Of a stretch of DNA of 64,000 nt, positions 10,801-21,769 are shown one piece after another (position 1 is the first letter of the stretch; the number at the start of each line of letters is the position of its first letter). This DNA is from Xylona heveae TC161 (Eukaryota; Ascomycota; Xylonomycetes; Xylonales; Xylonaceae), in contig NW_017264200.1 of NCBI RefSeq assembly GCF_001619985.1, positions 372,001 through 436,000 on the forward strand. Reading direction: 5' to 3'. Made by a program: the position numbers and the translations under genes. Under the pieces are notes generated by a model. It ran no database searches. It was given only the letters and a program-made list of their open reading frames with translations, and had not been told where the DNA came from.

Positions 10801-13106
10801 AGGCGGTGGCGCTACACCTTTGAGCAGCGAATCAAGTGACTCAGATGTTAACAAAGGACACACTAAAGGAGTCGCTCGGAACGAAACTGTTTTCACGTGG
10901 CAGGATGTGAATTATACGATTCCCTATAAAGGAGGTCACAGAACCTTGTTGCAAGGTGTCAATGGATATGTTCGACCTGGGAGGCTAACTGCCTTGGTTG
11001 GTGCATCAGGTAAGCCACTGCCCTACGTGAGAAGTTGTTTCATGTTAACAGGTCGCCTTTTTTAGGGGCGGGAAAAACAACGTTACTCAACGTTTTGGCG
11101 CAGAGAATCAGTTTTGGTGTTGTGAGAGGCAACTTTCTGGTCGATGGACGGCCGCTCCCCAAGTCTTTTCAACGAGCAACAGGTTTCGCAGAACAAATGG
11201 ACGTTCACGAGCCCACTTCGACTGTGCGTGAAGCACTGCAATTTTCTGCCAAGCTGCGACAGCCAAAGGAGGTACCCCTCGCTGAAAAGTACGAGTATTG
11301 CGAACGAGTTATCGATTTGCTAGAGATGAGAGACATTGCAGGCGCAACGATCGGAGTGCCTGGAGCCGGATTGAACTTGGAACAAAGGAAACGAGTAACC
11401 ATTGGCGTTGAACTCGCTAGCAAGCCAGGTCAGTAGTCCTTCAGAATCTATGTACTTGCAATGCTTCTGACCGTGACCCAGAGCTTTTGATGTTTTTAGA
11501 CGAGCCAACCTCAGGTCTGGACTCTGGCGCTGCTTTCAATATCATTCGGTTCCTTCGCAAGCTCGCCAACGCCGGCCAAGCCATCCTTTGCACGATCCAT
11601 CAACCGTCGTCAGTGCTTTTCGAACATTTTGATGAACTTTTGCTTCTAAAAAGTGGCGGGAGAGTTGTATATCATGGATCCCTTGGGAAAGATTCCAAGG
11701 ATCTGATAAGCTATTTCGAGCGCAATGGGGCTAAGCACTGCAAACCTGATGCAAACCCCGCCGAGTATATGCTCGAGGTAATTGGCGGAGGTGATCCTAA
11801 CTACAAAGGCAAAGATTGGGGCGATGTCTGGGAACAGTCCCCAGAAAGCCACCAGCGGCTCCGGGAGATAGAAGCTATGATTGACGAGCGCCGGGAGGCA
11901 ACTGTCTCTAGTCATACTAGGGATGAGCGAGAGTTTGCTATGCCCTTGGCTACTCAAATCCCCACAGTTGTGAAGCGCACTTTTGTGTAAGTTGTTTACC
12001 CGTGATACCCTCCATGCTATTGTACTAATATGCCGCTCTCCTAGCGCTTATTGGCGATCTCCTGAATATATTGTTGGAAAATTCATGCTTCATATTTTTA
12101 CCGGACTTTTCAACACATTCACCTTCTGGAAACTTGGCCGTTCACAAATTGACATGCAGTCGAGGCTTTTCTCCATCTTCATGACTCTTACAATTTCGCC
12201 TCCTTTGATTCAACAACTGCAACCAAAGTTTATTCGGTTCCGAAAACTTTACACCTCCCGTGAAGCAAACTCCAAAATTTATTCCTGGATAGCATTTACA
12301 ATCGCCGCGATACTTGTTGAACTACCTTATGCGATCGTGGCAGGATCTATCTATTTCAATTGTTGGTACTGGGGAGTGGGGTTTCCCCGGAATAGCTTCA
12401 ATGCTGGATATACCTGGATGCTACTAATGCTGTTTGAGGTGTACTATGTTGGCTTTGGACAGGCTATTGCATCATTTGCCCCGAACGAACTGCTGGCTTC
12501 GCTGCTCGTTCCAGTCTTCTTTCTTTTCGTCGTTTCCTTCTGTGGTGTCGTAGTACCCTACGCAGGACTACCCTATTTTTGGCGCAGCTGGATGTATTGG
12601 CTTACACCCTTCCACTATCTGCTCGAAGGGTTTGTCGCAGTTGCTACGCACGGCATCCCTATAAACTGCTCCCAAAGCGAGTACGCTCGGTTTACTCCTC
12701 CGGCGGGACAGACTTGCGAGCAATACACTCGAGGCTTTGTGCGCGCGGTTGGCGGATACGTTCGAGAGGTGGATGGCATGTGCATGTTTTGTCAATATGC
12801 CAATGGTGACCAATTCGTAAGTTCACCCCTGGCACGGCACACCAGCCGTCATCGCTTGACCGAACTTTCATTTTGGCGGCCGCTTCAAGAAGTGCTTCTT
12901 ACTGACATTTACCACAATTTTAGGCTGCTGGGTTCAATGCTTTCTATTCTCATAAATGGCGCGATTACGGCATCTTCTTCGCCTTTTGTATCTTTAATTT
13001 TATGGTTGTCTTTTTCTGCTCATGGCTGATGCTCAAAGGCGGCCATCGGCTCAAGTCGCGGATCCGTTCAGCCAGCAACAAGGAAAAAGTGGAGGCTGAG
13101 AAATGA
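7892..13106 (+). CDS. full-size PDR-type (ABCG) ABC transporter
   Basis: Plasma-membrane efflux pump of the pleiotropic drug resistance family; substrates cannot be predicted from sequence. Nine exons (7892-8792, 8855-9881, 9951-10231, 10300-10354, 10411-11009, 11066-11428, 11482-11986, 12045-12816, 12924-13106) give 1561 residues in the reverse order NBD-TMD-NBD-TMD. NBD1 has the PDR-style altered Walker [10 protein letters not shown] (about residue 254), signature [10 protein letters not shown] (about 372) and an altered Walker B ending [13 protein letters not shown]1 spans about 575-845 and includes [20 protein letters not shown]2 has a normal Walker A GASGAGKTT (about 951), degenerate signature [10 protein letters not shown] and Walker [17 protein letters not shown]2 fills the rest. 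The first 180 residues are polar and acidic. The asymmetric ATP sites are normal for this family. Start chosen at the Met of MSNGPLATP; an in-frame upstream ATG at 7835 is possible. Confidence 0.93.
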
Positions 13107-15116
13107 TTTTTTCCGCTTCAAACATTGTTGGATATTCATTTTATCCCTTCGTATTTGATATCAAGCGAAATGTATTCTTTTGACAACCTATGATTACTCA
13201 GGAAAGGTTGTTTGTGCTCTTGGACTTACTCTCTCATCTCCTCTATAGTTTTACTAATAATGGGTTATTATGTATGATACCACTCTTATCAATGATTATT
13301 GTGCAACATTTTTGTCACTATTGTGGCGTTTGCCAAGAGCGATTACGAATAGGCGCGGTACTATGTGTGGTGATGATAGGACAACTTTGACACAAATGCT
13401 GCTGTACTGCATAAATGGGGTTTAATGATAATAAACCCCCCAAAGCGATGGGTTAATCCTTGGCATAAACACGTTGTCATCGTTAGACATGGCTGGACCT
13501 CCAGACGGAACATACATCGACGCCATGAGCCAGCTTGGAGCAGATAATTGGCCTCCTTCCGATTGGTCGTGGAGCTATGACCACAGCCGCTATGGGCTCT
13601 CTGAAGAGGAGACAATGCTCTGCATCAGCAAATACGTAGGTAGATACGAGTAGTCAGAGACGTTGTTGGTTGCGGGGAAGGCTGGAGATAATGCTTGCGT
13701 CGTCGGAATTTGTCCGGTTATTACCGGGTGTCGATCATCCATCCCAATCCCCCCTTTGGTCCATTTTCGGTAACGCAGCACGCGGGACTTTGAACAATCT
13801 GGGGAAACGGAGACATCCCTCACTAAATTAACCGAAATATCTCTTAGGAACGGTTGGATTCTATATCGGCTTCGGTTTATTGAAGGACGAGAAAAAGTTC
13901 TAAGCTTTAATTTAATTGACTGTCTCTGATTAGATAGATCTCTTGTCACGTAGTTTTATCGACGAAAACTCAAAACGATGTAACTGACACGGCGATCTAA
14001 TTTTTTGAGGCGTAACCGTAGATAGGGGCAAGACCATGGTTGTGTCTTAATCCTATAGTCCTCTAGAAGATAATATGTGACATTATATACCAATCCTATA
14101 GTCATCTAGAAGATAATATGTGACACAAATTAAATGGCAGCTTGCACAGCAGCTGCAGAGCTGCCTGGACGTTCTTGGCTCCAAACTACCTATGCGGCAT
14201 TGGGGGGGGCAAGGTTGTCTCGTTCACATGCCTTTTATTGTTTTACCGAGAAATGCTGGCCATCTTGTTTTAGGGAGCAACGGAGGCTTGATAGGGTTGC
14301 CGAGGAGCAAGGAAATTCTTCACGATGTATGCGGCGACATGCACAGGCATAAGGCATATGTTACTTGGCATGAACTATAACCTCACCAAGTCTTATTACT
14401 GGCTAATTGGTCTATCTTTATTACCTTCTTCTGCTTCAGACCTTGTTAAGTTCTCATCTGCTTGGGTAAAATGTGTTTGCTCTCAGAATAGTATCAGAGG
14501 CGATGAAGTCAGCTGGTAGGGAAATAACTTAAATTTTTGGAGGTAGGAGTAAGTTAGCAGTAGTGCATCCGTGAAAGAAGGGAAAATAACACCTGAGGCA
14601 ACGATGCAGACCTTGGCCGCTTGTTGATTGCATGCTTGGGATGTGCTCTAGCATACCCAGTCCCTTCTATTGGACACACTTCTGCCACTGTCATTTTAGC
14701 TCTCTGTTTACGTCGTTTCCGGATTTTCTGCAGGGTAGAACATGCTTCCTCATATTCCCGCTCTCACTCTTTCAGTAACACCCGCTCGGACCTGAGGAAA
14801 GTCCCCAATACGGGCAGACTATTGTCTCGTATGAAACAAATTATTTCATCATTCCTTTGCACCAAGACAAAGATAGCTGATTCGTCACACCTTTGAGTTT
14901 GAAGGCTGTGGGAGGGGAAATATCCGATTTGATCGCATGTTCCGACTCTTTTTCGCGCGACCTGGCCGGGTTGGGCGTCGGAGACCAGGGCATTCGGGTC
15001 ATCTAGGAGTTCCCGTCTCGGAAGCCCGCCAACCTGCCCCACTTCTCCACGATCGTCGCCGTAGTGCATCCTGGGGTAGAAGCTCCAGCTCCATCAACTC
15101 ACGCTCATCGTCAACC
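13107..15116. other. intergenic region between ABC transporter and PEPCK
   Basis: Two kilobases with no recognisable coding sequence. The left part should be the transporter 3' UTR. A short direct duplication lies at 14049-14125. The right part is the PEPCK promoter; CTGGGG at 15071-15076 fits the CreA consensus SYGGRG, but a single hexamer is weak and lies close to the start codon. Confidence 0.55.
14049..14125. repeat. short direct duplication, 34-bp units 43 bp apart
   Basis: Two copies of a 34-bp sequence beginning AATCCTATAGTC and ending AATATGTGACA, differing at one position (C/A after the GTC), with a 9-bp spacer. It looks like a local tandem duplication. Confidence 0.85.
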
Positions 15117-17541
15117 ATGGCGTCCGCTATAAAGCAACCCGATCAGCCCGGCGGCAAACCCACCCAGGCAAGCGCTCTCGCAGAGGATTATGCTCGTCAG
15201 ATGCTCTGGAAACAACAACATACAAATTTTCACTCGACTTCTTTAAAAACAATGGTGTCAACAAGCGTTAATCGAACTTCTCTGCACCCTGGTGGAGTTG
15301 TGTATGTATTTATCCGTGCTTCTGAAGGCTTGGCGCTTTTGCGACTTGCTTGTTGCCACTGTTTGCTGCTATTGCGACAACTAACTTGGAGCTTTTTATT
15401 CGCAAATACAGTCCTTCCAGGGAACACACTGAGATTGAGGAAGAGCTTCATGAGAAGGCTCACATTGACTATGACCGTGTCGCGATTGTATGTACTACAC
15501 TTGTTCTTCGTTGGCTTGTCCCCGCAAACGCCAGCAGATTTCTAACTTTTGAAATAGGTTGCAAATCCTTCAGTAGCTGCACTCTACGAGGATGCTCTTG
15601 TCTACGAAACTGGGACAGCCATCACTTCAACTGGAGCCCTGACAGCATATTCGGGCTCAAAAACAGGGCGGTCCCCTTCGGACAAACGGATTGTCCAAGA
15701 GCCCAACTCTGAGAAGGATGTGTGGTGGGGTCCTGTCAATAAACCCATGTCGCCCGATGTGAGTTTTATGTCCCTTTCCTTGGCTTGATCTTTTTGAAGT
15801 CTTCATGTCAATTTTTCCCTGGTCGCTCTATTATGCAAAGAGCGTCCCATTCCGTCATCGTTCATGGATCCCCGGGCTGGGTCCCTTGTCATGTTATTTT
15901 GGTCACTTCGCTTCCCCGCATTCTCGGCTGTGATCCCCCCACATTTTCGGCAAATGCCCCTCCATCACGTGCTGTGGCTGACGCTTGGCTGCATTGGGGC
16001 TTGCTCTAGGTCTGGCGAATCAACAGAGAGCGTGCCGTCGACTATCTCAACACGAGAAATCGCATCTATGTGATTGATGGATTTGCTGGTTGGGACGAAC
16101 GATACAGGATCAATGTCCGTGTCGTTTGCGCCCGCGCTTACCATGCTCTCTTCATGCGGAATATGCTCATTCGCCCTACAAGGGCGGAATTGGAGCACTT
16201 CCGACCTGACTATGTCATTTACAATGCTGGGTCGTTCCCTGCAAATAGATTCACCACCGGTATGACCTCTGCGACGTCGGTTGCGATCAACTTCGCAGAG
16301 AAGGAAATGATTATTCTCGGCACCGAGTACGCCGGTGAGATGAAGAAGGGTATCTTTACTGTCCTCTTCTATGAAATGCCGGTCAAGCACAACGTGCTTA
16401 CTCTTCACTCTTCCGCCAATGAGGGTAAAAATGGAGATGTCACAGTCTTCTTTGGACTTTCGGGTACTGGTAAAACAACGCTTTCTGCGGATCCGAAGCG
16501 CGCCCTCATTGGTGATGACGAGCACTGCTGGAGCGACCGCGGCGTTTTCAACATTGAAGGCGGCGTATGTTTTTTTCTTGCGATCATCCCCCCCGTCTCT
16601 GAATCTCTAACTAACATTTCTACTAGTGTTATGCTAAATGCATTGGCCTGTCTGCGGAGAAAGAGCCTGACATCTTCAATGCCATCAAATTTGGCTCCGT
16701 TCTGGAAAATGTTGTCTTCAATCCCGAAACCCGTGATGTGGATTATGACGATTCCAGTTTGACTGAGAACACACGATGGTATGTTTGAAATGCAAATGCA
16801 ACGGATATGGAACAAGATTGGCTGAGCTTATTTGTCTGCAGTGCCTATCCCATCGAGTACATTGAGAATGCAAAGATTCCGTGTCTCACTTCTCATCACC
16901 CTACCAACATCATTCTCCTGACTTGTGACGCACGAGGTGTCCTCCCGCCAATTTCAAAGCTCACTTCTGAACAAATCATGTTCCACTTCATCTCCGGATA
17001 CACCTCGAAGATGGCTGGAACCGAGCAGGGCGTGACCGAGCCTCAAGCGACTTTCTCATCTTGCTTCGCGCAGCCGTTCTTGGCACTGCACCCGATGCGC
17101 TATGCGAAGATGCTTGCAGATAAGATTGCTCATCACAAGGCAAATGCCTGGCTTTTGAACACTGGTTGGGTTGGTGCTGGCGCCACCACTGGTGGAAAGC
17201 GTTGCCCGTAAGTTTTCTTTTGAGCACGAGCTTCCTCGGTAGTTCAATGTACGCATTCTAATACCTCGTTAAGACTCAAGTATACCCGTGCCATTCTCGA
17301 TTCCATTCACTCTGGTGAACTAGCCAAGGCCGAATATGAGACTTACGAGACCTTCAACCTTCGAGTACCAACGACCTGTTCTGGCGTGCCCTCGGAATTG
17401 CTCAACCCCAAGAAGTCCTGGGCCGGCCAGGCCGACTTCAAAGATGAAGTTACTAAACTCGGCAAACTCTTTGTGGAGAACTTTAAGAAATACGAGGATG
17501 AAGCGACGCCTGAAGTTATCAAGGCAGGACCTGATGTATAA
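15117..17541 (+). CDS. acuF: phosphoenolpyruvate carboxykinase (ATP)
   Basis: Cytosolic first committed step of gluconeogenesis: oxaloacetate + ATP to phosphoenolpyruvate + CO2. Seven exons (15117-15301, 15412-15487, 15558-15758, 16010-16564, 16627-16778, 16842-17207, 17274-17541) give 600 residues, the usual length for fungal AcuF. Visible motifs: substrate-site RSPSDKR (about residue 125), [10 protein letters not shown], kinase-1a P-loop [13 protein letters not shown] (about 303), metal-binding IGDDEHCW, and C-terminal TGGKRCPLKYTR. The third intron (251 nt) is longer than the others (62-110 nt). Transcription in Aspergillus is induced on acetate and other gluconeogenic sources and is sensitive to carbon status; this window also holds creC and a creD-like gene. 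The start ATG at 15117 is in a good context (ACCATGG). Confidence 0.96.
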
Positions 17542-18336
17542 TCTCATGGATAATACATTCAGTCAATGGATCGGAGCTCTATTGGGCATTTGGTATTTGC
17601 TTTTTCGTTCAGGGGATATTTACTGTGTTGATCTCACTGTTAGGCTTTCACTTACTTACCTATTGATGAAGCTTCAAAGACAATTTGAAGTAGGATTTGC
17701 TTGAATGTGTACTTTACTGCCCGGCGGGGTTTGAGTTTTACCATTCATTGTCAGTATATTTGTGCGATATTTGAAACCATTGAGATGTATTTTACCAAGA
17801 CTGAAATATCGGAAATAAATACATTGAACTAATTTTCTGCATCGTGATCTGTCTTTAAAAAATCATGTTTTGTGACTGTTGGCAATAAAAATGTGAAAGG
17901 AAATAAAAAGTTTTTGAGATCGGATTTAATCTTTGAAGCTGTACGGTCAAAGTGCAAACTCCGCTTCACAGCACACGAAACACCAAAGGAGTGCGTATTA
18001 TGAAAACGATTGACAGTACCGAGGATGGTGCTAAGATCGTTCTGCATTCATCTTTTCGTTATAGAGCTGTTGGTATCTTTGGGCACCGGACAAAACTGGT
18101 TGTGAGCGGGCATACAGCCTACCCCAGCACATTCGGGTCCATTCGCTAACGGGACCACCCGCCCATGGGGCCTTTCGTGCTAACCAAATTGGTGGAGCTC
18201 TTGATGAGGCGTCCGCCTTTATGACTGTCAGAGGAGCTTCATTATCGATAACCGACCAGGTCATGCAAGCTATATTGTGTATCTTTTAGCCCGTCCACAA
18301 CTTAATATTGCATCTGGCATCAGTTGAAGACATCTG
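17542..18336. other. intergenic region between PEPCK and ATG29
   Basis: About 800 bp, AT-rich on the PEPCK side (3' UTR) and GC-richer toward ATG29. No gene, repeat or RNA was recognised. Confidence 0.6.
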
Positions 18337-20036
18337 ATGGCTGCAATTCCCGATCACATATTGACGCAGCCTGGAGAGCGCCGGCCTTCTCCACCGAACG
18401 TTCACTTTACCGTATTCATCCGGCTGCCATTCCCGCGAGGGGATTTCGTTGATCCTCCCCCGGTATAGACCGCTTTCTGCACAGCTGCTGAAGCCAGAAC
18501 CATAACTAAATGCTCATAGGTTGATTGGGATGCGTCCAAAGACCGATCTTTGTGGAAAGTGCTTTCTCAAGCATCAAGGAGTGCAGACATAAATTGTAAG
18601 CTGTCAAACTTTTAGCATCCAAGGCGATAGATCATCGACTAATGCTTACCAGGGCACGATCTGTATGATTTCCCCAAATTAGGTGGCAGAGGAAAAGTAC
18701 TAACTTGAAAATCTACTTAGTGCGGACCAATTTGAGGTTACGCTTCCTTTCCTTCTCCAACAGGCAGCATGGCTGTACGAACGGCAACTTTCTCAAGTAC
18801 GAGCACAGATGCGCAAAGTAGGAAATCCACTTTTGGCCGGAGGCTCTGCTACCTCCACACCTACTAGCCTAGGTGGACCACAAAGTAACTCTACAATGAA
18901 GAGGGGACCAAGTGGCAGCACAGGTAGGAGCGTTCTGACGGTATGCCTTTGAGACACCTTTATTCACGATGAAATAGCGCCTCGAATCCCTTCGTCTCTT
19001 TCCATGCGGTCTAGGGATAGCCCTGTACCAAGGCCTGATACTATTGGCCTCAATGCGCAGGCAAAAATATCAGGTAACTCTTGTAAATTACTACAGTAAA
19101 TGCCTCTTCTGACACGGATAAGGAACGTCCTTGTCGCGCACTTCTTCGTCGAACACAGCGACCCAAAGTCGGCAATACCTCCCACTCCATCTTGGTCAGA
19201 CAACATCTCGGTCTATTAGAAGTTCATTCCCACAGCCTCTCAAAAGTCAACCAGCCGCTAAGGCGTTACCTAAGGCTACGGATGCCGGTCGAGCCGCGGA
19301 TAGCACTGGAGTAGAATCACCTAAGCTTCCTAGCAATGATGACGACTCGCCTGAGGAAGATTCATCGTCATCATCCTCTGACTCTGATTCTGGCGTGCAG
19401 AACTACAGAAGTCAGATTTTCCGTCGACCGCCGCGCTTCGCAGCGGGCAAAGCAAGCGCAGGTAGATACGACGAAGGTGATGATGAGGATGAAGAGGAAG
19501 ACGATGGCAGTCCTGCGTTTCTTCCCTTCTCAAACCCTTCCACTGTCCCTACTCATGATTCGAATGCTACCTTACGTACCGGCGCCCAACAGCAGCAAGC
19601 GCCGCCACGGCGTACGTTTCCTGGCAACATCTCTAGGCAGCGTTTGACGACTGAGCATTCGTCAGCCAGCTCCACAAGCTCAAATGCTGCAGCAGCCGCT
19701 CAAAATGAGGCCGCGCCTATACAACAACGAGGTCCCGGCCCGTTAAGTCCTCGTCGGCCCGGCGAGCTTGCGGCGCTCAGTCCTCGGCGACGCGCCACCG
19801 TCCGAGAAGGCAGCGATGGCACGCCGAGCATGGGAAGCAGTTTCAGTGATCTCGATGGTACGTGGCACGAATTCTCGCGTCTCAATTGCAAGATTTCTAA
19901 TTAATTATTTTCAATTTTAGATGCCAGTGTGACACAGTCCGCTCTTGAGGAAGCGCTGCTGAGCAACATGCAGCATGGAGGCGTAGCCAGCCGCATGAGC
20001 TCCATCAGTCAAGCCCTGCGAAGTCGTTATCTGTAA
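18337..20036 (+). CDS. atg29: autophagy-related protein 29
   Basis: Scaffold subunit of the Atg17-Atg31-Atg29 complex that organises the phagophore assembly site. Seven exons (18337-18462, 18520-18595, 18653-18662, 18721-18923, 18978-19073, 19123-19857, 19921-20036) give 453 residues. The conserved N-terminal domain contains VHFTVFIRLPFPRGDF, VDWDASKDRSLWKVLSQA, DINWHDLADQFEVTLPFLL and QAAWLYERQLSQVRAQMRKV. The middle is long, disordered, Ser/Pro-rich and acidic (a DDSPEEDSSSSSSDSDSG stretch and a DEDEEEDD run), fitting a phosphorylated regulatory region. The conserved tail has DASVTQSALEEALLSNM and ISQALRSRYL. Exon 3 is only 10 nt long and encodes the W-H-D-L junction. Without it the frame breaks and DINWHDLADQF is lost, so I consider it real. 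All six introns are 49-63 nt. Confidence 0.93.
18653..18662 (+). other. atg29: 10-nt microexon of ATG29
   Basis: Ten bases (GGCACGATCT) flanked by an acceptor (ACCAG) and a donor (GTATGA). The next intron has a good branch site, TACTAAC. It joins DIN-W and L-ADQF in frame and restores the conserved W-H-D-L segment. Flanking introns are 57 and 58 nt. Confidence 0.8.
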
Positions 20037-21769
20037 TAGTATAGACTATTTTTTTGTCTGTCTGGATGCTTGCCTTCTCATTTCCATTCTCAGGGAACTA
20101 TTCGTTCATTCTTTTTTTGCTGTGAGAAGATCCTGGGCTTGCTGAACAAGAATGTTCAATTTTTTCTCGAATTTTATATCTAGACCATTGGCTATATTAT
20201 ATAATATTAGTCTCGCTGTGACTGCCTTTTACTAAATCATGTTTAATTGTCCCTTTTTTGTCTGCTTTACTCCGTACCGTACGTGACTGGCTAGGTACGC
20301 AGCGTGACGAACGTCGGTATTGCCATGTTGTCGCTGCAGTAAAGTACGGTACAGAGGCAAGGTGCAGCGCAGGGATTGAAGCCCGAAGCTCTTACCCGAG
20401 CGAAGTCCTCGAGTCTACCGCCAGGGGCCGCCGACTTCGAGTCTCGCGCTTAACGGTACTCCGTAGCATTAAGCAAGCTTAGATTGTGCTTTATCGGCGT
20501 AATCGGCGCATACTACGGTACACCTTTTGACCCCACCGTCCTAACCTATCTTCCTAGAGCTCGCGACGCGCAACGGCCAACGAAGCTGAGACTACCAGAT
20601 CGCCGCTGAAAGAAAACGTGTTTCCGAATTAAAAGACATCAGCGTACTGGCCGTAGGTATTCTTTGTAAGAGTATTATACTGTCCTTTGTACCGTACGCG
20701 CAAATTCAATTGAGCTCTTTTTTTCCCCCGGTACGGCTGTTGAAAGCGACAACGACCGACAACGACCGACAACCCCACTGCTGCGCGCAAAGCAACCTCT
20801 TGCTTGACGATATTTCATCTACGCGCTGCCAGAACCTAAGTATCTTTTCTCGCAATTCGCGTCCAGTATACCCACTACGAAGCTACGAGGCTACGTCTAC
20901 TACGTCTTGCAACAAAACGAAAACGAGAACATAGAGGCGCAAAAAGGATCAGGCGGGATGGAACCTTGACGGTAGAAAACGCATACGCGTCTTGGTTCGA
21001 TTGGAGATCTCGTCGATAGCGTCTGATACATCGTACCTGGATACGGAAAGACGTGAAGACGTGGTATTCGAGACCAGGGGAACAAGGAAGACGTGATATC
21101 GAGAGACGTGGGAAACAAGAAAGACGCGAAGACGCGAAGACGTGGTATTCGAGACGAAGGAGAAGACCGAGAACGAAGAACAGCGCGCCTGTCGCTCAAA
21201 ACAGATGCAAAGTGATCCTTGATCTGATACGATCCCCGAGTTATAATCTTTCCTCGATAAGCCAGCGCCGGATTATTCGACAGTTGATAGAACGACGAAG
21301 TTACAGATACGTCGACGGAACATTGACCGAACGACCCGAATTTCTATACATTACGCGTCGATACGATATCAATATTATGAGGACGATGTTGGGTTGATTG
21401 ACGGATCGAGTAGGAATTGAAATTATTGATTCGAAAAACTTGGACGGGGAAGGAATTGAAATATTCTTTCGCAAGACGGAACGACTGAACGGCTGGATCG
21501 TCTGTATACCGAATACCGACTTGATCGTGCGGCGATACGTTCGTGAGAATAGTCTCGAATACTTTAATCATCAGCGCCAATATTCTACGGTCTCGAAATC
21601 ATTGCTGGAATAATCAAGAGAGATACTCAGGCTTCAAGGATCGATTATAAGAATAGAAATATTGGAGCGGAGCTCATCATCATCGGGACACGTCGGATAT
21701 CAAAATCTTGATGGTTGAGACATAACAAGGCCGGAATCCTTTGACTGACGGTTGGATTGGCACGACAAG
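20037..21769. other. intergenic region between ATG29 and PAN2, repeat-bearing
   Basis: About 1.7 kb. The left half holds two exact TACTCCGTA nonamers (20268-20276, 20457-20465) and several other TACCGTAC/TACGGTA dyads. GACAACGACC is repeated near 20751-20775. A purine-rich stretch at about 21045-21180 contains GAAGACG units and two copies of GAAGACGTGGTATTCGAGAC. No coding sequence is recognised. The right end should be the PAN2 promoter and 5' leader. Confidence 0.55.
21045..21180. repeat. degenerate GAAGACG-rich repeat block
   Basis: GAAGACG, GAGACG and AACAAGRAAGACG elements recur, including the 20-mer GAAGACGTGGTATTCGAGAC twice, about 80 bp apart. The block resembles an imperfect minisatellite rather than a mobile element, because no terminal repeats or protein remnants are visible. 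Confidence 0.6.

Noticed and set aside
15965-16525. Minus-strand 186-codon open frame
   Set aside because: Antisense to PEPCK exon 4.
20037-21769. Possible mobile element remnant between ATG29 and PAN2
   Set aside because: No terminal repeats, target duplication or transposase/reverse-transcriptase motifs seen; the repeats are short and local.
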